Below the pieces are notes generated by a model that did no database searches, was not told the DNA's origin, and was given only the letters and a program-made list of their open reading frames with translations. Below, piece after piece: positions 15,339 through 22,790 of a stretch of 42,849 nt of DNA. The position numbers and the translations under genes are program-made. Location of the stretch: NCBI GenBank assembly GCA_902780695.1, contig CACZGM010000007.1, positions 2,269 through 45,117 on the forward strand, in the 5' to 3' direction. Origin of the DNA: an uncultured Ruminococcus sp. (lineage in GTDB: Bacteria; Bacillota; Clostridia; Oscillospirales; Ruminococcaceae). How positions within the stretch are numbered: the stretch's first letter is position 1; each line of letters starts with the position of its first letter.

Positions 15339-16268
15339 TCACCGCAGGAACTTGCTCTTCATCAGAATAAATGTTGCGAGAACGGCAAGCACCAGCGCAA
15401 GCGCGATAGCTACCCATGTATAGGCAAACGGCAGGTCAACGGTGTTGATCCCGTAAAACGCGAAGATGATATTCGGTATCTCAAGTACGATCGTTATGAT
15501 AGTCAAGGCTTTCATAACACGGTTCATGTTGTTTGAAATGATGTTTGAGTACGCATCCATGGTATTGGACAGGATATTCGAGTAAATGTTCGACATCTCG
15601 ATAGCCTGCTTGATCTCGACGAGTACGTCCTCCAGAAGCTCCTGATCCTCGTCATACAGCTTGATAACGCGTCCGCGAAGGATCTTCTCAAGCACCGTCT
15701 CGGTGGATTTCAGCGAAGTGGAGAAGTAAATAAGCGATTTCTGCAAGCCAAGCAGCTGGATAAGGTGCTCGTCTTTCATAGAAGTGTGCAGCTGCTTCTG
15801 AACATAGTTGAAGATCTTTTCTATCTGTTTCAGGTATTGCAGATACTTCGCGGCGATGCGCAGAAGCAGGCAGAACACGAACTGCGTCTTGAAACCCGTA
15901 TTCACGTTCTTTACAACGCCTTTGGCGAAATCCTCGATTATCGCGTTCTGCGACAGGCTTACCGAAATTACGTTCGTGTCGGTAAGTATTATGCCCATTG
16001 GCAGTGTGGAGTATGAAAAAGTCTCGTCGTCGTTCTTCTCGGCGACAGGGTAGTCAAGGACGATAAGAGTCTGTCCCTCACCGCTCTCGATACGCGAGGA
16101 TTCCTCCTCGTCAAGTGCCGAACGCACGAAGTCGCGGTCTATCGAAAGCTCCGATTCGAGCTTCGATATCTCTGCTTCCGTGGGCGCAACGGCTGATATC
16201 CAGCAGCCCGGCTCGAAGTCCTCGACTTCGGACATACCGGTGCCTGCCGATCTGTAGGTATTTATCAT
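15339..16268 (-). CDS. CorA-family divalent metal ion transporter
   Basis: This 309-aa homopentameric channel-type transporter probably moves Mg2+ or a related divalent ion. The long N-terminal cytosolic alpha/beta part (WISAVAPTEAEISKLESEL) and the stalk helix (residues about 150-245) are followed by two C-terminal membrane helices. The signature between them is FAFYGINTVDLP, where classical CorA has YGMN, so Met is replaced by Ile. GxN variants are known in CorA-II/ZntB-like members, hence substrate identity is open. The C-terminus ends LMKSKFLR. The start at 16266-16268 follows AAGGAGAG. This ribosome site is buried in a hairpin and preceded by a leader ORF, described separately. Confidence 0.88.
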   Translation of the reverse strand: MINTYRSAGTGMSEVEDFEPGCWISAVAPTEAEISKLESELSIDRDFVRSALDEEESSRIESGEGQTLIVLDYPVAEKNDDETFSYSTLPMGIILTDTNVISVSLSQNAIIEDFAKGVVKNVNTGFKTQFVFCLLLRIAAKYLQYLKQIEKIFNYVQKQLHTSMKDEHLIQLLGLQKSLIYFSTSLKSTETVLEKILRGRVIKLYDEDQELLEDVLVEIKQAIEMSNIYSNILSNTMDAYSNIISNNMNRVMKALTIITIVLEIPNIIFAFYGINTVDLPFAYTWVAIALALVLAVLATFILMKSKFLR

Positions 16269-16378
16269 TGCGATCTCTCCTTATGTGCGGAGAGCGCAGT
16301 GCATCATAATGACACACGGACGTTCCCCGCGTCAGTATTATTCCGTTTTCGCCCGCTGGGGTCGGTTGTCATTACGAT
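16263..16378 (-). promoter_or_regulatory. corA leader with alternative RNA pairings and buried ribosome site
   Basis: On the minus-strand RNA, ATCGTAATGACA (16367-16378) pairs with TGTCATTATGAT (16303-16314) over 12 bp including one G-U. The first arm is the uORF start, the second its stop. The same second arm can instead pair with the corA start region ATCGCAATGATA (16263-16274), with 11 of 12 positions paired including two G-U. A third hairpin joins TGCGCTCTCC (16289-16298) to GGAGAG (16275-16280) plus CGCA (16269-16272) across a 2-nt bulge, burying the corA Shine-Dalgarno. The layout is that of a translation-controlled switch. It does not read as an M-box. Confidence 0.6.
16304..16372 (-). 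CDS. 22-codon upstream ORF (leader peptide) of the corA-type gene
   Basis: The ORF starts MTTDPSGRKR and ends NVRVSL, then TGA. GAGGTGAG lies 7 nt before its ATG, as good a ribosome site as those of the main genes. It ends 35 nt before the corA start, and its last codons (TCA, TTA) are ones the neighbouring genes use little. A ribosome finishing here would cover the 5' arm of the hairpin that hides the corA ribosome site. Leader peptides control Mg transporter genes in enterobacteria (mgtL, corL); similarity here is of arrangement, not sequence. Confidence 0.55.
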   Translation of the reverse strand: MTTDPSGRKRNNTDAGNVRVSL

Positions 16379-16414
16379 CTCACCTCAATTTGTACTGTAT
16401 TTTTTGCCGTAAAT

Positions 16415-16443
16415 ATTTTACCACAAAATCTCTGATTTTGCAA
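16415..16443 (-). promoter_or_regulatory. Promoter of the corA leader
   Basis: TTGCAA (16438-16443), a 17-nt spacer and TAAAAT (16415-16420) on the minus strand. Transcription would start near 16408, giving a leader of about 140 nt that contains the whole uORF. Confidence 0.6.
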
Positions 16444-16515
16444 TATTTTTTTAAAATTTTTATGTAATTAACGTGTAGTGATACAACCCTGCCGCTTCGG
16501 CGGAGGATATTACTA

Positions 16516-16544
16516 TTGACATACCGCTCTTTTTCTGCTATAAT
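16516..16544 (+). promoter_or_regulatory. Promoter of the zinc-ribbon protein gene
   Basis: TTGACA (16516-16521), a 17-nt spacer and TATAAT (16539-16544) form a full consensus promoter 47 nt before the start codon. Confidence 0.8.
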
Positions 16545-16591
16545 TCAAATCGGTGGACATACCTTTTGACAGACAGAAAGGACTTGATAAT

Positions 16592-17047
16592 ATGAAAAAA
16601 TGTTTGAACTGCGGTTCGGAGAACAAGAACGAGAACGCTTTCTGCAGCGTATGCGGCGGCAGCAGCTTTGCCGAGCCCTCCACGGCACCGGAAACTGCAT
16701 CTGTTCCGCCTGTTGCTCCCGTTCCGCCCGCACCGCCTGTACCTCCCGTACCGCCTCCGCCGTACATAGCACCCGTACCGGTAAAGAAGCCGTTCGGGAT
16801 CTTTGATGTACTGACGATACTCGGCTTTGTATCATCGCTGGTCGGACTTTTCAGCATCTGGGTAGTGCTTGAACCGCTGGCAGTCATTGCCTCGATCATC
16901 GGCTTCTTCAAGGGCGGCCGTTTCAAAGGTCTCGCCGCTGCGGGCATCGTTATTTCGATAATCGCATTTATCATCATTCTTTTCGTTACGCTCTACAACG
17001 GAAACATTATCGGGAAATGGGCTATCGAAGGCGCGCTCAACAGGTAA
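16592..17047 (+). CDS. Zinc-ribbon membrane protein with Pro-rich linker (DUF4190-like)
   Basis: This 151-aa protein opens with a zinc ribbon: CLNCGSENKNENAFCSVCGG, with Cys pairs 14 residues apart. A Pro/Val-rich linker of about 35 residues follows, then two membrane segments at roughly 68-110 and 118-140, separated by FFKGGRFKG. This is the common architecture of small Firmicute zinc_ribbon_2/DUF4190 proteins of unknown function. The start chosen is ATG 16592, directly before MKKCLNCG and after AGAAAGGA; an upstream in-frame ATG lies on the promoter side and has no ribosome site. A terminator follows at 17072. Confidence 0.75.
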   Translation: MKKCLNCGSENKNENAFCSVCGGSSFAEPSTAPETASVPPVAPVPPAPPVPPVPPPPYIAPVPVKKPFGIFDVLTILGFVSSLVGLFSIWVVLEPLAVIASIIGFFKGGRFKGLAAAGIVISIIAFIIILFVTLYNGNIIGKWAIEGALNR

Positions 17048-17071
17048 TGAGAGCTCCGGGCAATCAATGAA

Positions 17072-17107
17072 AAATACCGCTGAATTTCACACATTCAGCG
17101 GTATTTC
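17072..17107 (+). terminator. Terminator after the zinc-ribbon gene
   Basis: AAATACCGCTGAAT, a short loop and ATTCAGCGGTATTT form a 14-bp stem. An almost identical hairpin lies at 17306-17339. Confidence 0.75.
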
Positions 17108-17108
17108 T

Positions 17109-17138
17109 GTCTGTCAAAAAATAAATTTTTTGACAGAC
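17109..17138. repeat. Perfect 13-bp AT-rich hairpin
   Basis: GTCTGTCAAAAAA-TAAA-TTTTTTGACAGAC stands directly behind the terminator and before a repeat cluster. Confidence 0.6.
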
Positions 17139-17140
17139 TT

Positions 17141-17192
17141 GTCCTGCGCGGACAGCGCCGGCCCCCTTTAAAAAAGGTGGCTGGACCCCCTA
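17141..17192. repeat. Hairpin repeat, partner of 484-552 and 15036-15070
   Basis: GTCC-TGCGC-GGAC (17141-17153) is the reverse complement of the hairpin at 526-538. GCCCCCTTTAAAAAAGGTGG followed by CTGGACCCCCTA (17161-17192) differs from 15039-15070 by a single base. Confidence 0.6.
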
Positions 17193-17199
17193 AACAGAC

Positions 17200-17268
17200 T
17201 GCTGTATTTCAAAGTGCAGATTTATGTCGGGCGCAGAATGAAATGCAGCAATATTGGCAAGGATTCCG
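17200..17268. repeat. Dispersed intergenic repeat, copy C
   Basis: The copy begins TGCTGTATTTCAAAGTGCAG, contains GAATGAAATGCAGC and ends GGCAAGGATTCC. It matches copies A and B. Together with the preceding hairpins it fills the gene-free stretch 17048-17354. Confidence 0.6.
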
Positions 17269-17305
17269 TAACATAAAATACAAAATACGGTTTATTGACA
17301 AACTG

Positions 17306-17339
17306 AAATACCGCTGAATTCACACATTCAGCGGTATTT
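17306..17339 (-). terminator. Terminator after pnp
   Basis: AAATACCGCTGAAT, a short loop and ATTCAGCGGTATTT lie 15 nt past the pnp stop. This is a duplicate of the hairpin at 17072-17107. Confidence 0.75.
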
Positions 17340-17354
17340 GTATTATTCGGATAT

Positions 17355-19475
17355 TTAGTTCTGCTTGTTCTTGGCAGCCTCGATATCTGCGAGAGCAGCT
17401 TTTCTGGAAAGACCGATCTTGCCCTGTGCGTCGATCTTGATGATCTTAACGATGATCTGATCGCCTACGTTGCAGACATCTTCAACCTTGTCAACGCGTC
17501 TGTTCTCAAGCTCGGAGATATGGACCATGCCCTCCTTGCCGGGAGCAAACTCTACGAACGCGCCGAATTCCTTCACACGGACTACCTTGCCCTTGTAGAT
17601 AGCGCCTATCTCGGGATCGGTAACTATTGACTTTATGGTATCCATGCACGCGTTTGCCTTGTCGAGGTCGCTGCCGCAGATGAATACGTTGCCGTCGTCG
17701 TCGATATCCACCTTGACATCGAAGTCGGCGCAGAGCTTCTGGATAACCTTTCCGCCCGTACCGATAACTTCTCTGATCTTATCTACCGGCACCTTCATTC
17801 CCATCATCTTGGGAGCGTACTTGTTTACAGTCGCTCTCGGAGCCGGGATTGCCTTGAGGATTATCTCGTCGAGTATATAGTCACGAGCCTTGTGTGTCTT
17901 TGCGAAAGCGTCCTTGATGATCTCGGGAGTAAGTCCGTCGATCTTAAGATCCATCTGGATAGCTGTGATACCCTTGTGAGTACCGCCTACCTTGAAGTCC
18001 ATATCGCCGTAGAAGTCTTCGAGACCCTGGATATCTACCATTGTCATCCAGCGGTCACCCTCGGTGATAAGTCCGCAGGAGATACCCGCAACAGGCGACT
18101 TGATCGGAACGCCCGCGTCCATAAGAGCGAGTGTGGAACCGCAGATAGAGGCCTGCGATGTGGAACCGTTGGAGGAAAGTACCTCGGATACAAGTCTGAT
18201 AGCATAAGGGAACTCGTCAACGCTCGGGAGAACGGGTTCGAGAGCTCTCTGCGCGAGTGCGCCGTGACCGATCTCACGTCTTCCGGGTCCTCTGCTTGCC
18301 TTCGTCTCGCCTACGGAGTAAGCGGGGAAGTTATAGTGATGCATATATCTCTTGGTGTCCTCGTCGTCGAGACCTTCGAGTCTCTGCGAATCGCTTACCG
18401 GGCCGAGAGTCGCGACTGTGAGCACCTGTGTCTGACCTCTTGTGAAAAGTCCGGAACCGTGAACACGCGGGAGCAGGTTGACTTCAGCTGCGAGCGGACG
18501 CATCTGATCCATCTTTCTGCCGTCAACACGCTTCTGCTCGTCGAGCAGCCAGCGGCGAACGATGACTTTCTGGAGCTTGTATATAGCCTCGTCGATCATG
18601 GAAGCCTGATCGGGATATACGGGGTCAAATTCTTCGTGGATAGCGTCCTTGATCGGCTGGAGACGTGCTTCGCGCACATTCTTGTCGTCTGTGTCGAGAG
18701 CGAACTTTACCTTCTCGCCGTACTCTTCGAGCAGCTTGTCGAGGAAGTCATGATCTATCTCCATGGACGGGAAGCTGAACTTCGGCTTGCCTATCTGCGC
18801 CTGGATATCCTTGATGAACGGGATAAGGGACTTGTTGATCTCCTCGTGACCTGCCATTATAGCCTTGAGCATCGTGTCATCATCAACTTCGTTTGCGCCG
18901 GCTTCGATCATTACTACCTTCTTCTCACTGGAAGCAACCGTGAGCTGGAGGTCGGATTTTGCTCTCTGCTCCGCATCGGGCATCAGCACGATCTCACCGT
19001 CAACAAGACCTACGGAGATACCGCCTATCGGTCCGTTCCACGGGATGTCGGAGATAGATACCGCTATCGAAGCTCCTATCATGGAAAGTATCTCGGGCTG
19101 TGTGTCGGGATCGACCGCAAGCACCGTCATTGTGATCGCAACATCGTTTCTCATGTCCTTCGGGAAGAGCGGACGCATAGGACGGTCAACAACACGCGAA
19201 GTGAGTATAGCCTTCTCGCTGGGTCTGCCCTCTCTCTTGAGATAGCCGCCGGGGATCTTTCCTACTGCGTAGAGCTTCTCCTCGTAATCAACGGAAAGCG
19301 GGAAGAAGTCAACACCCTCTCTGGGCTTGGGGCTTGCCGCAACGTTTACCATTACTACGGTCTCACCGTAGTGTATCCAGCAGGAGCCGTTCGCGAGTCC
19401 GCAAACCTTGCCGGTCTCGACCATAAGCTCTCTGCCCGCAAATGTGGTTTTGAACGTTCTGTAGTTTTCAAACAT
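17355..19475 (-). CDS. pnp: Polyribonucleotide nucleotidyltransferase (PNPase)
   Basis: This 706-aa 3'-to-5' phosphorolytic exoribonuclease acts as a trimer in RNA turnover. The first RNase PH domain covers about 1-230 ([19 protein letters not shown], then [20 protein letters not shown]). A helical linker follows. The second RNase PH domain, about 310-540, holds [19 protein letters not shown] and [23 protein letters not shown] domain ([14 protein letters not shown]) and an S1 domain ([17 protein letters not shown]) end the protein. The length is normal for the family. AAGGAG lies before the ATG. It follows rpsO on the same strand, the standard rpsO-pnp order, with a long hairpin between the two. 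Confidence 0.98.
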   Translation of the reverse strand: MFENYRTFKTTFAGRELMVETGKVCGLANGSCWIHYGETVVMVNVAASPKPREGVDFFPLSVDYEEKLYAVGKIPGGYLKREGRPSEKAILTSRVVDRPMRPLFPKDMRNDVAITMTVLAVDPDTQPEILSMIGASIAVSISDIPWNGPIGGISVGLVDGEIVLMPDAEQRAKSDLQLTVASSEKKVVMIEAGANEVDDDTMLKAIMAGHEEINKSLIPFIKDIQAQIGKPKFSFPSMEIDHDFLDKLLEEYGEKVKFALDTDDKNVREARLQPIKDAIHEEFDPVYPDQASMIDEAIYKLQKVIVRRWLLDEQKRVDGRKMDQMRPLAAEVNLLPRVHGSGLFTRGQTQVLTVATLGPVSDSQRLEGLDDEDTKRYMHHYNFPAYSVGETKASRGPGRREIGHGALAQRALEPVLPSVDEFPYAIRLVSEVLSSNGSTSQASICGSTLALMDAGVPIKSPVAGISCGLITEGDRWMTMVDIQGLEDFYGDMDFKVGGTHKGITAIQMDLKIDGLTPEIIKDAFAKTHKARDYILDEIILKAIPAPRATVNKYAPKMMGMKVPVDKIREVIGTGGKVIQKLCADFDVKVDIDDDGNVFICGSDLDKANACMDTIKSIVTDPEIGAIYKGKVVRVKEFGAFVEFAPGKEGMVHISELENRRVDKVEDVCNVGDQIIVKIIKIDAQGKIGLSRKAALADIEAAKNKQN

Positions 19476-19516
19476 CTGTATTTCTCCTTTTTATATTATT
19501 TTCAGAGGTACAGATT

Positions 19517-19565
19517 TAGCAATAAAATTCAGTACGGACGGCATCTGTACTCAATTTTAATGCTA
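19517..19565 (-). promoter_or_regulatory. Long stem-loop in the pnp leader
   Basis: The arms 19547-19565 and 19517-19535 pair at 17 of 19 positions around an 11-nt loop. The minus-strand arms start TAGCATTAAAATTGAGTAC and end with TTGCTA. It stands 41 nt upstream of the pnp start. In E. coli a similar double-stranded leader is cut by RNase III and lets PNPase repress its own synthesis; the same role here is inferred from position and shape only. Confidence 0.6.
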
Positions 19566-19632
19566 TACTGTACGCTCCATGGTTCCTGTGATTTGCAAAC
19601 GGGCAGAGCATAAATGCCCCGCCCATACGCAC

Positions 19633-19899
19633 TTACTTACGAATACCGAGTTTTGCTATAATAGCACGGTAACGCTCGATGTCCTTCTTCTGAAGGTAGT
19701 TGAGAAGATTACGTCTTCTGCCGACCATTTTGAAGAGTCCGCGTCTGGAATGGTGATCCTGCTTGTGGTTCTTCAGATGTTCGGTAAGATCCGCAATTCT
19801 CTTGGTAAGGATAGCTATCTGTACTTCGGGAGAACCGGTATCGTTTTCGCTGAGACGGTTAGCTTCGATGATAGCTGTCTTTTCTTCCTTGAGCATCAT
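19633..19899 (-). CDS. rpsO: 30S ribosomal protein S15
   Basis: This 88-aa primary 16S rRNA-binding protein has the full S15 pattern: [40 protein letters not shown] and [13 protein letters not shown], ending [12 protein letters not shown]. The start is placed at the first of two adjacent ATG codons (19897-19899), 10 nt after AAGGGGTG. An in-frame ATG eight codons earlier has no ribosome site. The gene heads an rpsO-pnp pair and has a structured leader that could mediate self-repression. Confidence 0.96.
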   Translation of the reverse strand: MMLKEEKTAIIEANRLSENDTGSPEVQIAILTKRIADLTEHLKNHKQDHHSRRGLFKMVGRRRNLLNYLQKKDIERYRAIIAKLGIRK

Positions 19900-19923
19900 G
19901 ACTTTATTACACCCCTTTATCAT

Positions 19924-20025
19924 TTATTATCGCGCGTCGGCACAGCAGAGGGCAGGTATTATCTCCACGGGAGCTTACACCGCAAAGCCGTGACGCGTGC
20001 ATTTCCGTCGTAAAAATACGACAGT
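19924..20025 (-). promoter_or_regulatory. rpsO 5' leader with nested stems
   Basis: CGCGTC (19992-19997) pairs with GACGCG (19933-19938), enclosing an inner ACGG/CCGT pairing (19988-19991 with 19967-19970). The leader lies between the promoter and the S15 ribosome site. S15 is known to repress its own mRNA through leader structures of varied shape; that function here is inferred. Confidence 0.4.
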
Positions 20026-20031
20026 GTGATT

Positions 20032-20060
20032 ATTATATCACAAATAATCGCGTTTGTAAA
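20032..20060 (-). promoter_or_regulatory. rpsO promoter
   Basis: TTTACA (20055-20060), a 17-nt spacer and TATAAT (20032-20037) on the minus strand. Confidence 0.75.
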
Positions 20061-20089
20061 TAGTTTTTTTGAAATATTTTTTATTACAG

Positions 20090-20121
20090 AAAAAGACTCC
20101 CGCAGACTGTATGTCTGCGGG
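20090..20121 (-). terminator. Terminator of the beta-helix protein gene
   Basis: On the minus strand CCCGCAGAC, a 5-nt loop and GTCTGCGGG are followed by AGTCTTTTTCTG. The hairpin is 26 nt past the stop at 20147. Confidence 0.8.
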
Positions 20122-20146
20122 GAGGCAATGAATAACAGCTTACTTC

Positions 20147-22486
20147 TTATCTGCTGCAAAGTTCTATAACTGCGAATATGCGGTTAAGCCCGGTATAAGC
20201 GCCGGATCCGTTCACTTCCGGAACAGAAGTAATTCCGCTCTCATCGGCTGTAATGCGTATCTTTTCGCCGGATATCAGACTGTTAAGCACGTTGACTGCT
20301 CTTTCCGACCAGCCGTACCACGCCACGAGACTGTTTCCTGCCGAGATATAGCACTCACCGCGGTAGTTGTATCCTATCCTGTCGAACAGAGACTCGATCT
20401 CTGCAAAGGAAGCCTTTCCGCCGTTTTCCGCGAGATAATTGAGAAGAGCTGCCGCCGCATAGGTATCGGAAACAACTGTTACCACAGGCTCATAGTCGCT
20501 GCTGTAAACCGTACCATAGCCGGGTACCGAAGCACTTGCCGGCGATGAGAAATAGATTCCTTTGCTGACCACAGAAGGAACATAAATGTTCTGCTGCTGT
20601 CCCGCCTCGCCTGTCGGAGCCGTGAGCATAGTTCCCTGCTGTCCCGCCTCGCCTGTCGGAGGTGTGGGCATAGTTCCCTGCTGTCCCGCCTCGCCTGTCG
20701 GAGGTGTGGGCATTGTTCCCTGCTGTCCGCCCATATCTCCGGGCATCTGACCGCCCATTCCGCCGCCCATAGCACCGGTCAAGCCGTTGCCTTCGGAAGC
20801 GGAGACCGTCGCAGCACTGCTGCCGTTAATGTAAAGGGTATATGACTTACCGGATTCAAGATCATCGGAAGCAAACACTATGCTGTCCGCATTCTTGACC
20901 GCAGCAGCCGAGAATACCGTATTGCCGTCGCTGTCCTTTATCTCTATTGCCGCGCCTGCGGATATGCTTAAACCGGAAGCCGTCTGCTGACCGAAGCCGC
21001 CCGCCGCACCGGACATCTGACCGGGCTGACCTCCCATTCCGCCGCCCATTCCGGAAGAACCGAACCGGACGTAAGTGCCGCCTGAAGGAACGACAGCCAT
21101 TCCGCTCATGCCGATACCAGCAATGCTGCCGCCGGTGACGGTCAGCCTGTTGTTATTATCGCCCACATCAAGAGCGGCGTTGCCGTTATCCGCAGAGCCG
21201 AACACCGTAGTCGAACCTCCGGTTACGGTTATGTCGCCGTTGGAGTCAAGTCCGTCGCCGCCGGCATTTATATACCACACGCCTCCGGAAATGTTCATCT
21301 GATAGTTGTAATCCGTAAGATCGCTGTTGGCAGCATTGATACCGTCATCTGACGATATTACCGTACCCGTGCCGGAGTAAAGGTTAACGGCCGCTCCCTC
21401 AAGTCCCTCAACTGAACCGGTGATGTTTATGTCGGGACCCTCATCGCTGCCCTCGGTGCCGATGTTCAGAGTGTAGTCGGAGTGAATACCGTCATCGCCG
21501 GAAGCTATTGTGATACTTCCGTCCGTTATGGTGATCGCCTCATCGCCCGCCGTGCCGTTGAGATGTATGCCGTCATCGGCGGAGTCTATAGTGATATCGC
21601 CGCCCGCGATAAGTATATAGCTGTCGGATTTGATGCCCTTGGCGCTCGTGTCATCATCCAGCTCCGAAGCAGCAGCCGCACCTCCGCCCGACACGATATT
21701 CAGCGTACCGCCGTTCATAGTAAAGCCGCCGTCCGCCTGTACGCCGTCCTCGGCGCTCTCTATGTTTATAGTGCCGTTATTGACGGTGACCGTACCTTCG
21801 GAGACCGTATCGTCCTCATCGGGAGAGGATTTGAGTCCATCTCCGGCGGATACGATATTGACAGTGCCGCCGTTTATCACAACACTGCCGTCGCTTGCGA
21901 CACCGTTGTTAGCCGCGGAAACGGTGAGTGTGAAGCTGTCGCTCCCGTCCTCACCGACAGTAAGTGCGGCTTCGGAAGCACCCTTAATGCCGTTCTTGCC
22001 GTCGGAAGCGTCGGCGGTAAGCTCGCCTGTTCCGGTCACCGTAACGGAAGCGCCGCTCTTGATCTTGATGACCGCGCCGTCCTCATTGGTATTTGTAAGC
22101 GTGTTCTCGCCCTCGATGACGATCTCGGTATCAGAGTTCTTGCCGACGGTTACCGTACCCTCATCGGCGGAAGTGAGCGTAAGATTCTCGAATATCAGCG
22201 TTACGCCCTCGCTGTTCTTCTCAACTGTGATGCTGCCGTCCTCGCTGCTGCCGGTAACAACGTATGTTCCGGCACCTGCAATTGAGATGAGCGTTCCGTC
22301 TATCGAGTAAGATGCGGTATCTTCCGCACCGTCTGCATCGGTGCCGGCGGTTACGGAATCATTGTCGTAAGTGAAAAGGTAGTCATAATTGCCGTCGTAG
22401 GCAAATACGGTCGTCCCGGCAACGGAACCGGCAAGTACGGCGGCAATCGCCGAACCGAAAGCCTTTGCTGTAATTCTCTTTTTCAT
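20147..22486 (-). CDS. Secreted beta-helix carbohydrate-binding-domain protein (DUF4353-like)
   Basis: This 779-aa exported protein has a signal peptide (MKKRITAKAFGSAIAAVLAG, cleavage near VFAYDG). About residues 60-470 form a repetitive beta-solenoid with many short GG(T/S)xNI, DGI and SADDGI turns, such as TIDSADDGIHLNG, INGGTVNIVSAGDGLKS and ITIASGDDGIHSD. This is typical of the DUF4353/CotH-associated carbohydrate-binding proteins of Firmicutes. A Gly/Met/Pro-rich section with a 14-residue tandem repeat follows. The last 110 residues form a compact domain (ALLNYLAENGG, then RIGYNYRGECYISAGNS). No anchor motif is seen. AGGAGG precedes the start. Its promoter region carries a phased TTTTAAG array, suggesting control by an OmpR-type response regulator. 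Confidence 0.7.
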   Translation of the reverse strand: MKKRITAKAFGSAIAAVLAGSVAGTTVFAYDGNYDYLFTYDNDSVTAGTDADGAEDTASYSIDGTLISIAGAGTYVVTGSSEDGSITVEKNSEGVTLIFENLTLTSADEGTVTVGKNSDTEIVIEGENTLTNTNEDGAVIKIKSGASVTVTGTGELTADASDGKNGIKGASEAALTVGEDGSDSFTLTVSAANNGVASDGSVVINGGTVNIVSAGDGLKSSPDEDDTVSEGTVTVNNGTINIESAEDGVQADGGFTMNGGTLNIVSGGGAAAASELDDDTSAKGIKSDSYILIAGGDITIDSADDGIHLNGTAGDEAITITDGSITIASGDDGIHSDYTLNIGTEGSDEGPDINITGSVEGLEGAAVNLYSGTGTVISSDDGINAANSDLTDYNYQMNISGGVWYINAGGDGLDSNGDITVTGGSTTVFGSADNGNAALDVGDNNNRLTVTGGSIAGIGMSGMAVVPSGGTYVRFGSSGMGGGMGGQPGQMSGAAGGFGQQTASGLSISAGAAIEIKDSDGNTVFSAAAVKNADSIVFASDDLESGKSYTLYINGSSAATVSASEGNGLTGAMGGGMGGQMPGDMGGQQGTMPTPPTGEAGQQGTMPTPPTGEAGQQGTMLTAPTGEAGQQQNIYVPSVVSKGIYFSSPASASVPGYGTVYSSDYEPVVTVVSDTYAAAALLNYLAENGGKASFAEIESLFDRIGYNYRGECYISAGNSLVAWYGWSERAVNVLNSLISGEKIRITADESGITSVPEVNGSGAYTGLNRIFAVIELCSR
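20594..20719 (-). repeat. 42-bp tandem repeat inside the beta-helix gene
   Basis: About three copies encode GEAGQQGTMPTPPT; the last reads TMLTAPT. The first two are nearly identical at DNA level, so copy number may vary between strains. Confidence 0.8.
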
Positions 22487-22596
22487 AGTGATTTCCTCCT
22501 CAGGTTTCTTATCGTGATAAATATGAGCGTCTGCCGCAGGGCAGCTTTCGCGTCATTGTCCGGAGCCTTTCTTTCGTCCTCCGGTTTACATTTCCA

Positions 22597-22652
22597 ATTA
22601 TAGCCGTAAAACTTAAAACAATCTTAAAATAATAATTAAAATTTACTTAAAA
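22597..22652 (-). promoter_or_regulatory. Promoter with helically phased TTTTAAG array
   Basis: TATAAT (22597-22602) on the minus strand has no good -35. Instead TTTTAAG or TTTTAAT occurs four times, at 22612-22618, 22623-22629, 22635-22641 and 22646-22652, spaced 11, 12 and 11 bp. Direct repeats about 11 bp apart over the -35 region are the usual binding pattern of OmpR/PhoB-family activators. The rest of 22487-22790 holds the oppositely directed promoter at 22702. Confidence 0.55.
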
Positions 22653-22701
22653 TTACAGCATTTTTAATTCTTCTTTAACACGTTCCGCACTCCCGTGTGT
22701 A

Positions 22702-22730
22702 TTGACAAAAGAAGATTTGTGTATTATAAT
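22702..22730 (+). promoter_or_regulatory. Consensus promoter of the MBOAT-DHHW genes
   Basis: TTGACA (22702-22707), a 17-nt spacer and TATAAT (22725-22730), about 60 nt before the MBOAT start. The 5' leader contains a small CAGAT/ATCTG hairpin. Confidence 0.85.
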
Positions 22731-22790
22731 AGTCCTGTTCGTTTCTGAAACAGATCTTTCAAATCTGAAATATATTTTTAAAGAGGAATT

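Noticed and set aside
16269..16443. M-box, Mn (yybP-ykoY), NiCo or fluoride riboswitch before the corA-type gene
   Set aside because: GGTGAG and GGGGAACG resemble pieces of known aptamers, but the ordered conserved cores of these classes are not found by eye; the uORF/hairpin reading explains more of the leader. A covariance scan would decide.
17892..19613. 573-aa open frame on the plus strand
   Set aside because: It is the antisense shadow of pnp, whose product is unmistakable; the translation has no recognisable domain.
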